Assembly (NCBI RefSeq): GCF_051401765.1
Contig: NC_135064.1
Coordinates: forward strand, 22,728,001 to 22,792,000
From: Calliopsis andreniformis
Taxonomy: Eukaryota > Arthropoda > Insecta > Hymenoptera > Andrenidae
DNA: 64,000 nucleotides
Direction: 5' to 3'
The position numbers and the translations under genes were made by a program. The notes beneath the pieces were generated by a model that did not search any database, was not told the DNA's origin, and was given only the letters and a program-made list of their open reading frames with translations. Positions 25,621 to 39,394 of the stretch are shown piece by piece (position 1 is the first letter of the stretch; each line of letters starts with the position of its first letter).

Positions 25621-25847
25621 GGATGCAAGAGAATGGTATCTGAGATCGGTTTACACTGTAGTCAGTTGAATTTTTCGGATCATGAGATAGGATCAGATGC
25701 GAGGAAGAATAGTTCTGGGAAGACGTGAGTGTGCCATTGAGCTTGTATTGAGACAAGTGCATATGCTGCTGTTTTCAAGATAGCAGCCTTCTTCTTTTGA
25801 ATTTGTAGTGCGCAAAATTTATGGGAAATTTGTATAAGTATATAATA

Positions 25848-26288
25848 TACGGAGTGTTTGATAACAGGGGCAGGAATTTCAGGGGGCGATTTTGCATCTT
25901 CTTCGTCTCAAAATAGCTTCAAAAAAGCTGCGTTTCAGTGTTATTAATTGTTGAGAAAATGCTTGAGATTCGCGGGAAATGTGTTTGACATGAGGCTTAT
26001 TTTACTCATTTTATGTCTGACTTGGAGCTTATTCTATTCACTTTTTTGTGTCTGACTTAGAGTACGTATTCTACTGACTTCGTGGTGTCTGACTTGGCTA
26101 TTGTATTCTAACAGTAGAATGAGTTTGAAGTCAGACATACTTCACTCATATTTTAGGTCTCTTTTTGACAATTAATAACTCTGAAAGTAAACCTCAAATA
26201 CATTTTTATTAGTCTTGATTTTTATCCTACTTTAAAGTGTAGACTCACCCCTTAAAATTTCTGAGATATGTTGCCAACCACCCTGTAT
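25848..26288. mobile_element. Fold-back (MITE-like) element, complete copy
   Basis: The left end TATACGGAGTGTTTGATAAC and right end GTTGCCAACCACCCTGTATA are imperfect inverted repeats. Inside them, arms of about 150-180 bases mirror each other: TGTTATTAATTGTTGAGAAAATG on the left against the reverse complement of GACAATTAATAACTCTGAAA on the right. The centre (25982-26125) holds tandem units TGTCTGACTTGGAGCTTATTCTA starting at 25982, 26014, 26049 and 26086. No coding capacity. TA-flanked ends fit a Tc1/mariner-type non-autonomous element, but the superfamily is not proven. Confidence 0.75.
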
Positions 26289-27419
26289 AACTATTAAAAA
26301 ATTAACACCATATGTTTCTATAATTTAATCTTCATTAATACTGCTATACGAACATTATCTAATATGCTCATCTCTTTAAGTCCCTCGAGCTGTATCACGA
26401 ATTTTGAATCACCCTGTGTAACTAACAGTAAGTTCAATCCCCTCATGAAACAATATTAGTAATCCTCAGCTCTGATTGCGAATAATCTAAAGCAGTGGTG
26501 AGCAACCTGTAGTCCGTCAATTAATTATTTACATGCGGTTGGTAGAGGGATTTCCACCTGATAAATTAACAATTTGTGAATTAATAAATTACTAGATTCT
26601 TTAACGTTATGGTTACCCATACTGATTAGTGGGTTTTCAATTTCAGTCTACTGTAAAGAAGTTGCTCGTCACTGTCTTAAGCCATTAGCAAAGAGTATCA
26701 GGCGAAGATTGACTTTCCCTTACTAGGATGATCAGCGTACCTGCTGAATCACCTTTTTCTACTACCTTATTGCGTTTCACTGTGTACTCAACTTTAAAAT
26801 ACAACATTCTTTTGCTGTAAGCTCGTTAACGTATCTCGTTAATGTCAGAGAAAATTTTCTGAAGTACTTTGAAGCTCAAACTTTAACATTCTTGAGAAGA
26901 GCGAACAAAAAGAGTGACGTATTGAAAATTCTGAATATTTAAATATTAAAACTGTCCAATATTCCAATACAATTTGAAACCAGGAGTTTCAAACATGTCA
27001 TTTTCCAAATTAATACAATTCTTGAAAAGAACGAGAAGAAAATTTCCAGTTACGTAATTACTTATCAGATTGTAATATAAATAAATCCAGTAACATATAA
27101 TCTCATTATTTTTCACGAGAGTTCCCCATTTAAACGACAATTATTTAATACTTTAATACCATAATAACTAGATTTTTAAAATAAAAACACAATCACACGT
27201 ACAACCGGACTTAGTTACGTTACAACCCAATGAATATTGCGTTACAAACCACGCCTCATCTGAAATTCATTAAAAAGTCTATTATTCAAAAATCGACGTA
27301 TTTAAAACACAAAACAGATCTCCATTTCACGTTCCATCTCCCCTTGTTCCCAACTCTTCCCAATCATCCAAACTCGACTTGTCCGAATCATTATTTCCCT
27401 GTACGCGTTACTGCACCGA

Positions 27420-27960
27420 AATATCCCTGCAAGCCTTGAGTGGAGCCTTAATGGGGGATGATCGTGGTGCATGTAAACGCGGCTGTTCTCACTGATTCCG
27501 CGGGACTCGTTGGAGTTCATCTTGAGCGTGGCGAGCCGCTTAATTGGGGGAGCGGTTATCAATTCGGCCATTCCAACGCGGACCGTCTGCGCTTTGGACG
27601 CTGGGTAATTATAGTAATTATGGCGAAGGCATCGACGTGGCCGCAGCACACGGCACGGCAGCGTACGAGGGACGCGTGCTCGCACACAGCGAGGCGATAT
27701 GGGCCCTCGGTGACAGTAGCCTGCGCCAATATTAGGATGAACCTCTTAGTGTGCCCGGGGCTATAACCATTGACACAACCACTTGAATTAATAGCCGGCA
27801 ATTAGGCGGACGATAATGTTGCCCCTGCGCGCCCTTCCGATTCTGTTTGCCCCTTGATAAAAAGACGATCCGCGAATTTATGATTCCTACACGGGTACTA
27901 TCTTCGTCTGATCGTGTCGTTACTTTCGTGACTCTGCTTTTTAGAGGCTACGTGCTGTGT
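27420..27960. promoter_or_regulatory. GC-rich island in intron 1
   Basis: Compact CpG-rich block with AATTATAGTAATTATGG at about 27607 and GCCGGCAATTAGGCGG at about 27793. Frames are open on both strands, which suggests composition and not coding. Confidence 0.3.
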
Positions 27961-28179
27961 CGAGTTTGTAACGAATCTTGGAGTTAGGTTTAAGAGTTCT
28001 GTTGAATGATGGGCGAATTTTTTGGGCTCGCCTTGTGTATTTATTTTGGTTTAGAAATAATAGTTTGTAATTTGATAATGCATCTAGTATTTTATATTAT
28101 ACGAGCTGGGGAAGATGTACGAAGTTGAATCTGAACGTCGATGCCTTGAAAGTAGAAGTATAAGCTTAGGTACTTTTAC

Positions 28180-28566
28180 CTACTCTACTGACTCTTATGT
28201 GTCTGACTCAGGGCTGATTCTACTTATTTTGTTGTGTCTGATTCGGGGTTATTCTACTGATTTTCTGTGTCCATTGTAGGGTTTATTCCACTGTGTCTGG
28301 CTGGGGACTTATTCTACTGACATTTCTGTGATTGACACGAGGCTTATTTGACTAACTTTGCTATATCTGACCTACTTGGTACAAGTTGATAGTAGAACAA
28401 GTCCCTAGTCAGACATATGTCACGCGAATCTCAGGCGTTTTCTTAATAACTAATCACTCTGAAACGATGCTTCAAATGCATTTTCATCATTCTTCATTTT
28501 CGTTCTATTTAAAGCATGTAGAATCAGTCCTTAAAATTTCTGATACCTGATATCGAAAATCTTGTA
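28180..28566. mobile_element. Fold-back family, copy with expanded centre
   Basis: The right arm (GTCAGACATATGTCACGCG to the AAAATTTCTGATACCTGAT segment near 28540) matches the 25848-26288 element. The left arm is lost or replaced. The centre shows about six units resembling TGTGTCTGACTCAGGG...ATTCTACTGA starting near 28198, 28233, 28265, 28291, 28326 and 28361, a longer array than in the complete copy. Confidence 0.7.
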
Positions 28567-30149
28567 CATGACTACGTAGATTTAAAAGCACTTTTATTCT
28601 TATTATCGATGTACACACACGTTATATCTTTTTCCTTTTATACAGAGCATCAGTATTTCCCATAAATAAGTCTATACCCTCAGATAAAGCAAATATTAAA
28701 CCAATTCTCGTTAACCATCTATCCTAGCCTTCTTTATCAGGTTTCACCTCGGCTTACAGAGAACACATTCTGTAGAAGAACGTGTGTGGAGGCGGCAATG
28801 AAAAAGATAAAAATTGATCCGCGTGTAAAGACGCGAAATATCATCGGATAGGCGGTGTTATAGGTGGGCAGGTTAAAGCCACAGGATATTCCCATTGAAT
28901 TTATACTGCAGTGTATCAAGTCGTCGCGATTGCCAACTGCAGGAGATCGTGGAGTGCAACGAACAGCGCAGCGGGAAGGCTTTATGGAAATTCATGCGAA
29001 TATACATATAAAGATAATAAGTGGAACTCGCGTTATTTTAAGTACTTTTTCCCCCTCCCTAACATTTCTGCCCTCCCTCTCTTCTTTCTATCGATTTCTC
29101 TATCTGAATAGCGATTAGTTCCTTTCAGTTGGAAATTCTATTTCCATTGGTATTCCTAATTTTATATATATGTATAATCTGAGGAGCATAATTGTGTTTG
29201 GCAATCGAAAAATTATCCCCTTCAAGAATGAAGGATGTAAGTGACGTTGTGTTTAATATCATTTCAGTGTAATTGGTAAATGTGAGTGACGGCAATGTTC
29301 GTTCCACGAATTGAGTACGATGCAAAGTGCTGTAACAGAAGCTTGACAGATGTTGCAGTGTTTAATTGTTTTCGAGTTAGTTATCACTTTTACTCGATTG
29401 CTGCTTTTTCTGCTAGACTTTCCTTCGTTCCAGGCGTCGATGGAAATTTCATCGACCAACGCCAAGAATTTTTGTAATTCATTTCATGTCCACGCGATGT
29501 ATCACAGCTGGCGAATAAGTTCTTCTTTTTTTCTTATTTAAAGAATAATGAAATGGCGAGCATGCAGTACGTTGGAGGTATAATTTTTTGGGGGAGAACT
29601 GTAATTTTTAGAGATTTCAAAAATTGGGTATAAAATATGTGTAATCTATACGTAACGCAATTGCTTCATTTTGAGCGAAAATGTTTTCGTGTATCATTTA
29701 CATAGAAATTAAAAATGTAGAAAAATGGAAGGAACTATTATTCCACGTAAGTTGACTTACTGGGTTTATAATTAATTTTCTGGAGCTGATTTTATATTTA
29801 TTTTTTTATTGTAAAAGGTACAGGAGAGTTCATTAAACGCAAACTAGGTTCAAAATAAATTTCCGCGGGATAAAGTTACGCATTTTTAGAAAACGCAGGT
29901 TCATCCAAAACTGTGATTAGAATTTGTGATGCAAATTATTTATAATACAAGTTTTATTGAAAACTGCTATTAAAATTTTGGCTTAAATTAAATTATTTCA
30001 CCTACTGTGATTTTGTTAGTATAACATACACAGTGCAGAAAGAAAAAAATTGTCGACTTGTCGTATGTACATATTCTTTTCTAAAGTAAATCATCGCAAC
30101 AGAAAATGAATGATAAATCAACTGCTGGACATTTTTTACTGTCTACTTT

Positions 30150-30414
30150 TGTTATTAGTGAAAAAACACCTAAAATACGCGTGAAATGTGTCTGACTTGA
30201 CTTATTCCACTGCCGCCGCTGCGTCTGACTTGGCTAATGCACGCTGGCAGTAGACTAAGTCCTCCAGTCAGACACATTTCACGCTCTAGGCGTTTTTGCA
30301 GTAATTAATAATTCTAAAACGAAGTATCAAATTTCCACCTATCATTATTAATTTTCCACCTATTTTGGCACACAAGCTCTTTAAAATTTCTGACACCTGT
30401 TGTCGAACACCGCC
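30150..30414. mobile_element. Fold-back family, short-centre copy
   Basis: The left arm CACCTAAAATACGCGTGAAA and right arm CAGACACATTTCACGCTCTA are inverted relatives around a short palindromic centre with GTCTGACTTGACTTATTCCA and AGTAGACTAAGTCCTCCAG. The right end reads TGACACCTGTTGTCGAACAC, the family's usual terminal segment. Confidence 0.7.
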
Positions 30415-30689
30415 TACGTCACTTCATATCATCACTCATCTCTTCTTTAATATTTCCTAGCTCTACACAACTTATTATTATTATTACATATTCACTAATT
30501 TCCCTTTGTAAATTTTTTACCGAGCCCTCATTTTCTTTTCTCTACAAACTTTCTTTCCCTACTCCCATCTCTTAGAATAACGCACAGTAATTATACCATC
30601 GTTTGTCAAAATGCTCATATTAGTCATATTTTGATAAGAAATATTTGAACAGAACACAAGATCTCAATTAACCCATTGACTGGTGGCAC

Positions 30690-32420
30690 ACGAAAACGCC
30701 GAGTTATCTGAGAAGCAAGCTAATCCAAATCCCAGATTCTCCGTTGAAAGTGGCAAGAGGAGTTGCGGTGCCCCTGAAACGAGTATTTAGACACTTGGTG
30801 TTTCGGCGTCTCTCCACGCGACGCGACAGAATCCGAGCACGTCGTTTTCCGCTGAAAGCCTCACGGTGTGACTGCGCGATGAAATATATCGTGACGTTGA
30901 ATAAGGTAGCAACTCGAGCTCGCGGCAGCCGATTTCAATCGTATTAGCGCGAATGCTCTTACTCCGAGTCGGACACAGAAGAATATGTTTGTTTAGAAAG
31001 CAGCACGTTTAAGGAAAGACAAAGCCAGCGTTTGTATTAATTTTTCACAACGTTGAATCTCGTAATGCGTCTGGCTCGTTTTATTTTCGGATTATTCTCG
31101 CTTCTTTTAGACCCTTGATTTTCTTTTTCTCGTTTTGCCCGCGCCCCGCTTTGCTATGTAAATTTTCACTCGTTTCCTTTTCCTTCACTCGCCTTATGGT
31201 CCTGGGGTATTTGCCTTTTCTTTGGGAAATGTGTGCTGGCTTTTATGAATACTGTTAATGGTGATAGTCACATCAGAACTCTATCTTCGATCGTGTTCGC
31301 AGAACTTTCTGGAGATAAAGAATATTCTATACGTGTTCGAAATTCTTGGAGCTCGTCTGTAAATTAATGAACTGTGTAAAAATGTTCAAATTCGTACAGC
31401 GCTCTCCAAAAATTCTTCCAAACCTAATGCAGACCCTGATACCTAATGTAAATATCACTCATTTTCTGACGTAACTCAAAAAATAACTGCTTCGAAGTTA
31501 TTCAACTTAGCTTGCGCTTACAACACTGCATTTTTCCGATGAACTAATATTCTGACGAATATGTTCAATCTATTTATCATACAAGGAAGACACGCTCAGA
31601 CACATTAATCAGAAATCGCATCCATTATATCTGCAGCCTAACACAAAATCAGCTTTTCATTAAATGAACTCGTATCCTCATTTCTCGAAGACTTACGATT
31701 TCTCTTCCTCTAACTCATTACCAGAGCCAAGAAAAAAAAAAGGAACTCTCAAGTCCCACTAATAATCTCGAGAAATCATTAGGCGCCTGAAGTAGAGCAT
31801 CCTTCGCAATACCTAATTACAAAACGCAGAAGAAACCACGAAGCAGTTTCCCTCACGGAATTAGCATCCGAACCCAGCACTCTTCGCTCATCGTTCTGTT
31901 AGCAGTCGATGATGAACAGCAGCTAAATCCATTTGCATGGAAAAGCGTGACTCGACGCGAAGATAATTGCATCGAATAATTATCCGAGGATGGGTCTGTC
32001 CGTCTGGCGGAGAGCTGCGCCAAAGACGATCCATAACGCACGCAATTCTACGTCGGACGAATACGTAATGAGAGGCGGTATCTTGGATCAGAGCGGAGGT
32101 AGCCTTCCTTCTTCGGAACGCTCCGAGAAACAAGTTTCCCGTAATCGCGGCGTGATTCATAGCGCACATGACCTACGCATGTAAATCTCGCGGTGACATT
32201 CACTGGAACGTTCTCTGATTTCCTGGACTCCCGAGGTATGCATGGCAGCCACGACGCGGCCATTCCTTCGATATTTTCATAGGGCTTGCGAAACGATCCG
32301 GATATATCTGCCCTCGACTGCGGGGTAAGTGTACCACTTACGCACGCGTCGACTCACGTGTGACACGGTGATTATAAATGTCGTGTAAGTCCTCCTGCGT
32401 TCTAGTTTTTCGAGATATCG
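30690..32420. other. Mixed intronic segment, two GC-richer blocks
   Basis: Blocks at about 30700-31000 and 31850-32420 with short frames only. The segment between is AT-rich with nothing recognisable. Confidence 0.3.
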
Positions 32421-33299
32421 CATTCCTCCGGGAGAATTGTCGCAATATTCTCCATTTTCGTTTCATTACGTGGAGGATCTCTTAGAGCAGGGATTTGTTA
32501 CTATTTTTGGCTTTGAAGGGATAGAGTTTTTAGCAATTTTAGCTGATGCATATTCTATAATGCTATAAATAAATAATATGGCACGTGGATATTTTCTTGC
32601 TAAGATTTTTCAAAGAATTCTGTATGTATTGAATTTGCTTTTATTATTGCCTATTTTTTATGCAGTCATGGAACTTCAAATGAGCTTGTAGAAGAATTAT
32701 TTTTTGAAATTTTGAGGAATGTAGAGTGTAGAGAATTCTTGAATTTACTAATATATAATAAAAGTAGGCTGAAATATGGTAAAATAGATTATCATCGTAC
32801 TTATCGTAAAAATTTCGCTGAAGTAATATATGTATTCTATAAACCTTCATGTTCTAACAATTATTCAATCCACTTCGCGCATGTTAGAAATCAGAATTTC
32901 GTCTCTAGCTTGATGCAACATGAAGGCACTTTATTAGACAGCATACTTTCTGCTCTGATCCACGTAGTTTTGAGGTTCACACTTTATACGAGTTCACAAG
33001 TTGCAAAACCGTCCGTGAAGAGCGTGCGGAATTTCCAAGTACAGCCTCGTAAGGATGCAGCAGTCATATTTAAGGGAACTCCGCGTACAGCGGAGGAATA
33101 GCGATGATCTACATATACAGGTTGAAATATGTAGCGCAACTGAAATGTAGGGAATCCTTAGACCTTGAATGCGAGACCTTTTTCAGTGGAACGACTTTAA
33201 AAATCAGTTGAATACGCCAGCGAAAATTTTACTGAAATTTTTGCTTTTAATTTTTAATAAGTTAAAATACTATACAGAGCTTGTCTTTTGAATAAATTT

Positions 33300-33575
33300 T
33301 AAAATTGAAGCATTGAATGTTTGGAGCTATGTATATTTGAATATTTTAATATTCAAAAATTTGAAAAGTTTGAATATTTGAAATATTAAATCTTGAATAT
33401 TTGAATATTTGAATATTTGAATACTTATTTGAAATTTGTTGTATCTACCAATTCGAATATTTAGAGAAATCTAAACATTTTAATACGTCGAAGCTACATT
33501 AACTAGACATTGTTACACTTGAAAATTTCAACACCCACATAGAAATTTGAATATCTACGTATTAGAGCAGCTGAA
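33300..33575 (-). repeat. TATTTGAATA array, minus orientation
   Basis: Plus strand shows repeated GAATATTTGAATATTTGA around 33330-33430, then decayed units to about 33575. Confidence 0.75.
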
Positions 33576-36215
33576 AACTTGAAAATTCCAAGCTCTAAGC
33601 CCCTTAAAAGTAGAAAACCTGAAACTCTGGAAGCCTGAGAAATTGAACGTGGGGAAGCGAATGGGAGTGTGTCCCCAACAAACTGGGTAACCAGTAAGAA
33701 TGATATTCTCATCATGCCGCGCTGAAAACCCTAGAAAAAAATATGAAATCTCGGGGCGGTAAGTGGCTGAACTGTTTGCATCCGTCGCGAAGTTCCACTT
33801 TTCACCGGCGAGGGGAGAAAGACGCGCTTACGCGAGTCGACGGCGCGCGAGAGGTGGGCCAGGAGCCCCTGGACGAAGGAAGCGGAACGGAAGAGGAGGA
33901 AGGTAAAGGTTGAGGTATAAACGACGTCGACAATGCGCTCCTGAGCATTATGAAACTTGAAATCGAAATAGCGCGCGAGAACACGTACCCTGAGTACGTA
34001 CTTGATGTCAAAGACGTAATAACTTGGGAGCACTCGCCGTGGCAAATGCGTCTGCAGTGCACCCCCGCGCGCGCCACTGCAACATTTAGACACTTATACG
34101 TGTTCACGCATATGCCCGCCTTTATGGCCGAGAACTGGCCAGTTACTTTGGAAAATGCCAGCCTCGCTCGAATGGGAAGCTGAGCTAGTGCGGTTGGATG
34201 TTCTGAAGTAGCCGTGGTCGCGAGAATGCTAAAGGTTCCCAGGGAACTCGAAGAAATTAGAAGTTGCAGGGCGCAGATGTAAGCAAATCTGCGGGCTGGT
34301 TCGCAATTTTGGTGCTGGCTTGCTGAGAGGGTGTGGGTACCTTTGATTATTTCTTAATGTCTTCAGCTATGTATGCACGACTGGGAGAGACTTGATTCAA
34401 ATACTGTGATATATTTATTACTGTCTTAAATGTATTATTAGTGGTTTATCGTACCAACATTGTCCGAAATAATTAGAGGATTAGAGAATCAAGTAGCTAA
34501 ATGAAATATTTAGTGTTTTGGGGAATTTTTCGTAGCATATAAATGTCTACAGGAATTTTACTATATTAAATATACGTGTAGGTATATTTTTTGTAGTCTG
34601 TATTCATATATGTATACCTTTCATCCCTCTTCGTTAGCTACATTCTAGGATATTCTTTCAATTCTGCTACTATGCATTCTTTATTGCGTTTGACCAGGAT
34701 CTATAGTAGAAAATTTAATAAGGATGACTATATGTGTAGGCGAAGTTTAGCATGCAGTTTTGTTTCCAAATGCGGTCGAGCCTTGGAATCGGCAGTGACC
34801 ACATATCGAATACAGGTCTGACCACATTTAGAGACAGCTCTGTTCATAGATGCTATACCCATGTTCTTTTTCAATTGTTCTTTCATTCTTTCTCGTTGAT
34901 GTTGATGATGAATACTCGCAGTATTGACGAAATTATTGCTTTCGTATTTAATGAAGAGGAATTTAATTACCCAGTTGCAGAAATTTCAATAATACCATGC
35001 AGAGGAAGGTAAATGCCATAATGATCAAAATAATAAACATATACTGTACTACAATTCATCTGCCATTTTGCCAATAAACTCCGAATAAATTAATATACAG
35101 CATATATCTGGCTCCATCTCGCAAGCATTTTCATCTGCCCTATCTTTAATCATCAACAAAGATAAAGGGACCACACTAACAACAATATTATCTCAAACAA
35201 GATCACTCTAAAATTCCTCCAAAATAATTCCTCTCTAAGTAAACCAATTCACAATCCACGTAATCTTGAAACGATTTTATTAAAATAAACTCGAAATCCC
35301 CCCAAGAGAAGCAGACCTCCAGAATCCACAGAAACGTCACCCACGTGCCATCTTCATCTACGTTCTATCCTACCTCTTCTTTCCCTACCCCCCATGGAAA
35401 CACGGTAAGACATTTGGCAGGGCTGCACCGTGCAAAGAAACAAAACAAAAGAGCAATGTACCACCGATACACAAAATTGCGAAATAATGGCAGCCTTACA
35501 GGTTACCGTATCTCCCGTTGAATTGTGCACGATGCCCATTAACGCTGGCCAGGGTGCGCATGCGAGCCTCATGCATATTGCATTTTGTCAGCGCGGCGCA
35601 AGTAATAAAGAAGGATTATCATAATGAAATTCATTTTCAGCTATGCGCCTGCATAATGTACGTAGGTACAGTAGGAAGTGCATATGCTGACTCGCTTGAA
35701 AGGATATACGGTTGACCGTGAGAGGACATTCCTCTCTTTCTCCCGCTGACAGCCTCTCTCCCTCTGTCTCGTCCTCGTTACGCGCTCGCAACCATTGCCA
35801 AGACCAGGAAGCACAAGATGCCGCGAGCGTGTACGACACGGCGGTTGCACAGACAGGAGAGAGGCGACGACTGTATCAATCCGCGGCGCACGCCTGCATC
35901 GCCAGACGAAACGGGTTCCCTACAGCTCGTAAAGATCGGCAGACTGGCTAAGACACGGCGAAGTCCTCCAACGTACACACTTCCGCTTAGAGGCTGTCGA
36001 TAATTGGAAGTCGTTCCACTTCTTCGCCGCTGCCAACTCGCATCTTGGAATGTGACTGGTTCTAGCGACGACACGGTTCTACTGGACAGCGCGTGGAGTA
36101 ATACTCGCCAGGACAAGGGTACAATGAACTGCATCGCTGCTCGATGCGGATACGTTTGTGGGGTCGATGGATGATGATTAACGCGTTTGATACTGTAGGA
36201 GATTGGGAGAAGGAT

Positions 36216-36276
36216 CTGCGATACAGGATGTTTCAGAAGTGCTGCTAGGAGAAGCTGATTTTACACTAAAATAAAC
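36216..36276. mobile_element. Possible left-end fragment of the fold-back family
   Basis: ATACAGGATGTTTCAGAAGT followed by GCTGATTTTACACTAAAATA resembles the left arm of the complete copy. Short and isolated, so tentative. Confidence 0.3.
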
Positions 36277-37721
36277 AAAATGTTTCTTAGCTTAAAGTAG
36301 GTAGAGGAAGTTAATGATCAGACCGCGAGTGTTCTCATCCTGTGTACTCTTCAAGTACCTAAAATTGTAGTTCCATACGCTTGTACTTGATTATGTACGA
36401 ACTCACTTCTATTGAAAACGAAGCACAATATTGAGGAATTTTATTCGATATTTTTTATTTATTTTTTCATGTAGGTAGTAGGTACTTGTAGTTTTGTTCC
36501 TCTGTGTTTTCATGTAAGGAAACTGTGGACTTCCACTTCTATGAACTTGAAGAAAGGACTTCATTTACTTCTATAATTATCAGATAAGCATTCAAAGGCA
36601 GATTAAAGGCATTCATAGAGTAAAAATAGCACATAAAACAGACAAGAAAGATGGAACTCAAAAACGATACAAAATGAACAAAAGAGACAGAAATTAGAAA
36701 CAAAAACAGGAACAAGCAACACTCAAGGGACTCAAAACCTTTCAGAATTACGAATCACAGGAAGAACCCATCAAAAAAGTTACGAAAAAGAATTCTAAAA
36801 TTGCCATCCCCCCTATCAACAAAATCCTCAAATCCCGATGCAAGAACTGTCCCTCAACAATAACAGAAAAATTCCCCAAAAAGCCCGAAATCGCACGAGA
36901 CCACCAGGACATCACGAAGTGCGAATATTCGAAAGAAAAGTCCGCAAAACTAAAAAGCCGCGATAATCCCTCCTCAAACCTCGAAATTGTCGAGCGTTAA
37001 AAACGCAGATACAGCAGCGCGCATGTAGAATGGATAGGGTATCGTATTCCATCGCGATCGAAACACGTGAATTGAATTTTAAAAATTCAGCTGAGGTAAC
37101 CTGATACGCGATTACGTTGTAAGCCGAAGCGATCCACATAATTTGCTAAACGACCGATGCATCGATTTAATCCGATGCGTTCCTCCGTTTAATGGCCGCT
37201 CACTGGCCGCGTTTTATCGTAATTTTCCGCGTGCTCGCGCGCACGTGCGACAAGGTTACGCAGAGACATTCGAGAATGCACGCGGAACACCTGATTAAGA
37301 AAACACCAGCGTAATAGATGATTCCTTATTAGTTCTCGACTTCGACTTCGACGTCTGGAGGTTACGTAATGGGATTGCTCGAACGATAAGCTCATCGACG
37401 GAGGAAAAACGATGGGCGCGTGTGCACGTAAGTATCTATATGCAGAGAGTTCGTGACAAGAGAGCCGTAGGTGCTCTCCATCGATGAATTCCTTCACGTT
37501 CCATCGGCCTGCTAAATAGTTTCATTACCAGGGCCGCATATTTAACAGAGGCGCTGAGCAACGAGGCGTGAAAAAACCACTCGTTCCTGCACTTCACTAC
37601 TGGCTGCATCGCTACTGTCGCATGGGTAGATATCCAAGAATTATCCACGTTTCTGGGGAATTGTAGAGAGTAGAAGCTACGTATTGGGATTCGATACAGG
37701 AGCAGGACTTGAGCAATACGC

Positions 37722-37783
37722 GCTAAATATGGCGACAAATAACACGGCGCTGATGATGCACTAAATATGGCGACAAATAACAC
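37722..37783 (+). repeat. 39-bp offset direct repeat
   Basis: CTAAATATGGCGACAAATAA plus CAC occurs identically at 37722-37744 and 37761-37783, with GCGC next to both. A recent small tandem duplication. Confidence 0.8.
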
Positions 37784-39269
37784 TGCGCAAAATACACGTA
37801 ATTGTCTCGAGTAACGTGAAAGTGTTAATTAAAATTGGAGAAATTTGCTCGTGGGCGAAGCAAATCCTTGGGATGGTAATGTTACTGAAGGAGAACGTGT
37901 TCTCAAGGCAGTGTTAATAATGTTTTCTTAGGGTAGATGGAAAAGAAGACACTTGGACTCTTTGGATGAGGTGTACAGTATTTACAGTGATTAAAATAGA
38001 GCAGTTTTTTCAGATATGTTATACGTAACACTTGAGGTATAGAATATCCACTATTTAAAAAAAAAGATATTTGCAATATTCAACGTGAACTGGTAACAAA
38101 CGATAAAAATATACAAGAACGCTTTGTGAAAAGTTCTCATACAGGATGGAAAATCGAAAAAACAAGAGTTTCTTAATTAAACGCAGATCGAAACGCGTTT
38201 CAGGTAGAACATTAAAGAAGATCCCATAGGAGCGATCTTACTATAAGGATTGTTTATCCGAATGAAACACGCGAGTGCTTGTTAGAATGACAAAATACCA
38301 CGTTAAGCAACTCCGTAATCCCTTTTCCAACAGAAGAGGTATTACACAGAGATTGATCATTCAATCTCCAACCTTCTTTGCCGAGGTCACGTATATACGT
38401 TTCTCTCTCGTTAATGTCTGATAAGCCGCGCTCATTGGTCCCTTTAATTAACGAGGTCGATTCGAGGATGACGAACGGAGGAATTACGAGAGAAAGAGTG
38501 GAGAGGATTATGGCTGCACGATGAGTCAACGTCGATCAAAACGTTTCCTTGGTGACTTCGTGATGTCTTCCGTGAATTGTTAAGTATACGCGCCGCTGTA
38601 CTGCTAATTGTGTACCGTTATCGCTTTAACAGCGCTCACGTCAACTGTGATACCGTCCCTCTGCTGCCTTATAGTCTTGATAATGTGTCTACAGCCCACT
38701 CGACGAGGAACATTACGCAGAAACGCGAATAATGATATACAGGATGTTTAGCTACAGGTGGGAGACAATTTGAGGGCTGATTTTAAATGAAAACCATAGA
38801 AGAGGAACTTCACAAATTTACCTTTTTTTGGTGGTCAATTATTTTTATAAATGTATAGGAAAATAACTTGACAAGTTCAAGTGAAACAAGAGAATAATAT
38901 ATCTACAAAAATCCATAAAAGTAAATTCAAAATTATCTTATTAAATAGATTTCAATAATTTTATAATATGCTTGCGCACAGACACACAAAATACCTAATA
39001 GGAAATTTTGAAGGTAACTCTATTCTTGGCAATTGGCGGAAAGTTATGTCAATTAAAACTGAATACCAAATATTTGAGTACTACAGAAATTGTTTAACGT
39101 GATACATATAGGTAGTGACATCTAGCTTTGGGTCATTTAGTCACCAAGGAGGTCCACCGTTTCAGGGTTAAAGGAGTCCTCAACTATCACGAAATATTTA
39201 CTGCCTTCACGAATATTTCACAGCAATGGATTTGCAATTCAATTATATACACAGATAAATAAACTATAT

Positions 39270-39394
39270 TTCCTGTCGCTGTTTTAGGTTGGTTGCCTGT
39301 CAAATACAATTTCATTATTCTTGTTCCCCGTCTTATTTTGACGTCTAGAATCATCCCTCTAAATTCTCTTCACCGATTATCGAGTATCCTGTAT
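39270..39394. mobile_element. Fold-back family, right-arm remnant
   Basis: Retains a diverged right arm (TTATTTTGACGTCTAGAATC, TCCCTCTAAATTCTC) and an end GAGTATCCTGTATTA. An end-like fragment ATACAGGATGTTTAGCTACA at 38738-38790 may be the other half, separated by about 500 bases of other sequence. Confidence 0.4.

Larger units (their letters stand above)
33640..38700. other. Intron 1 segment with several GC-richer islands
   Basis: Islands at about 33770-34330, 35330-36180, 36950-37760 and 38220-38700, separated by AT-rich stretches. The 35.5-36.1 kb block is C/T-rich then CpG-rich. No domain-bearing frame found on either strand. Confidence 0.3.
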
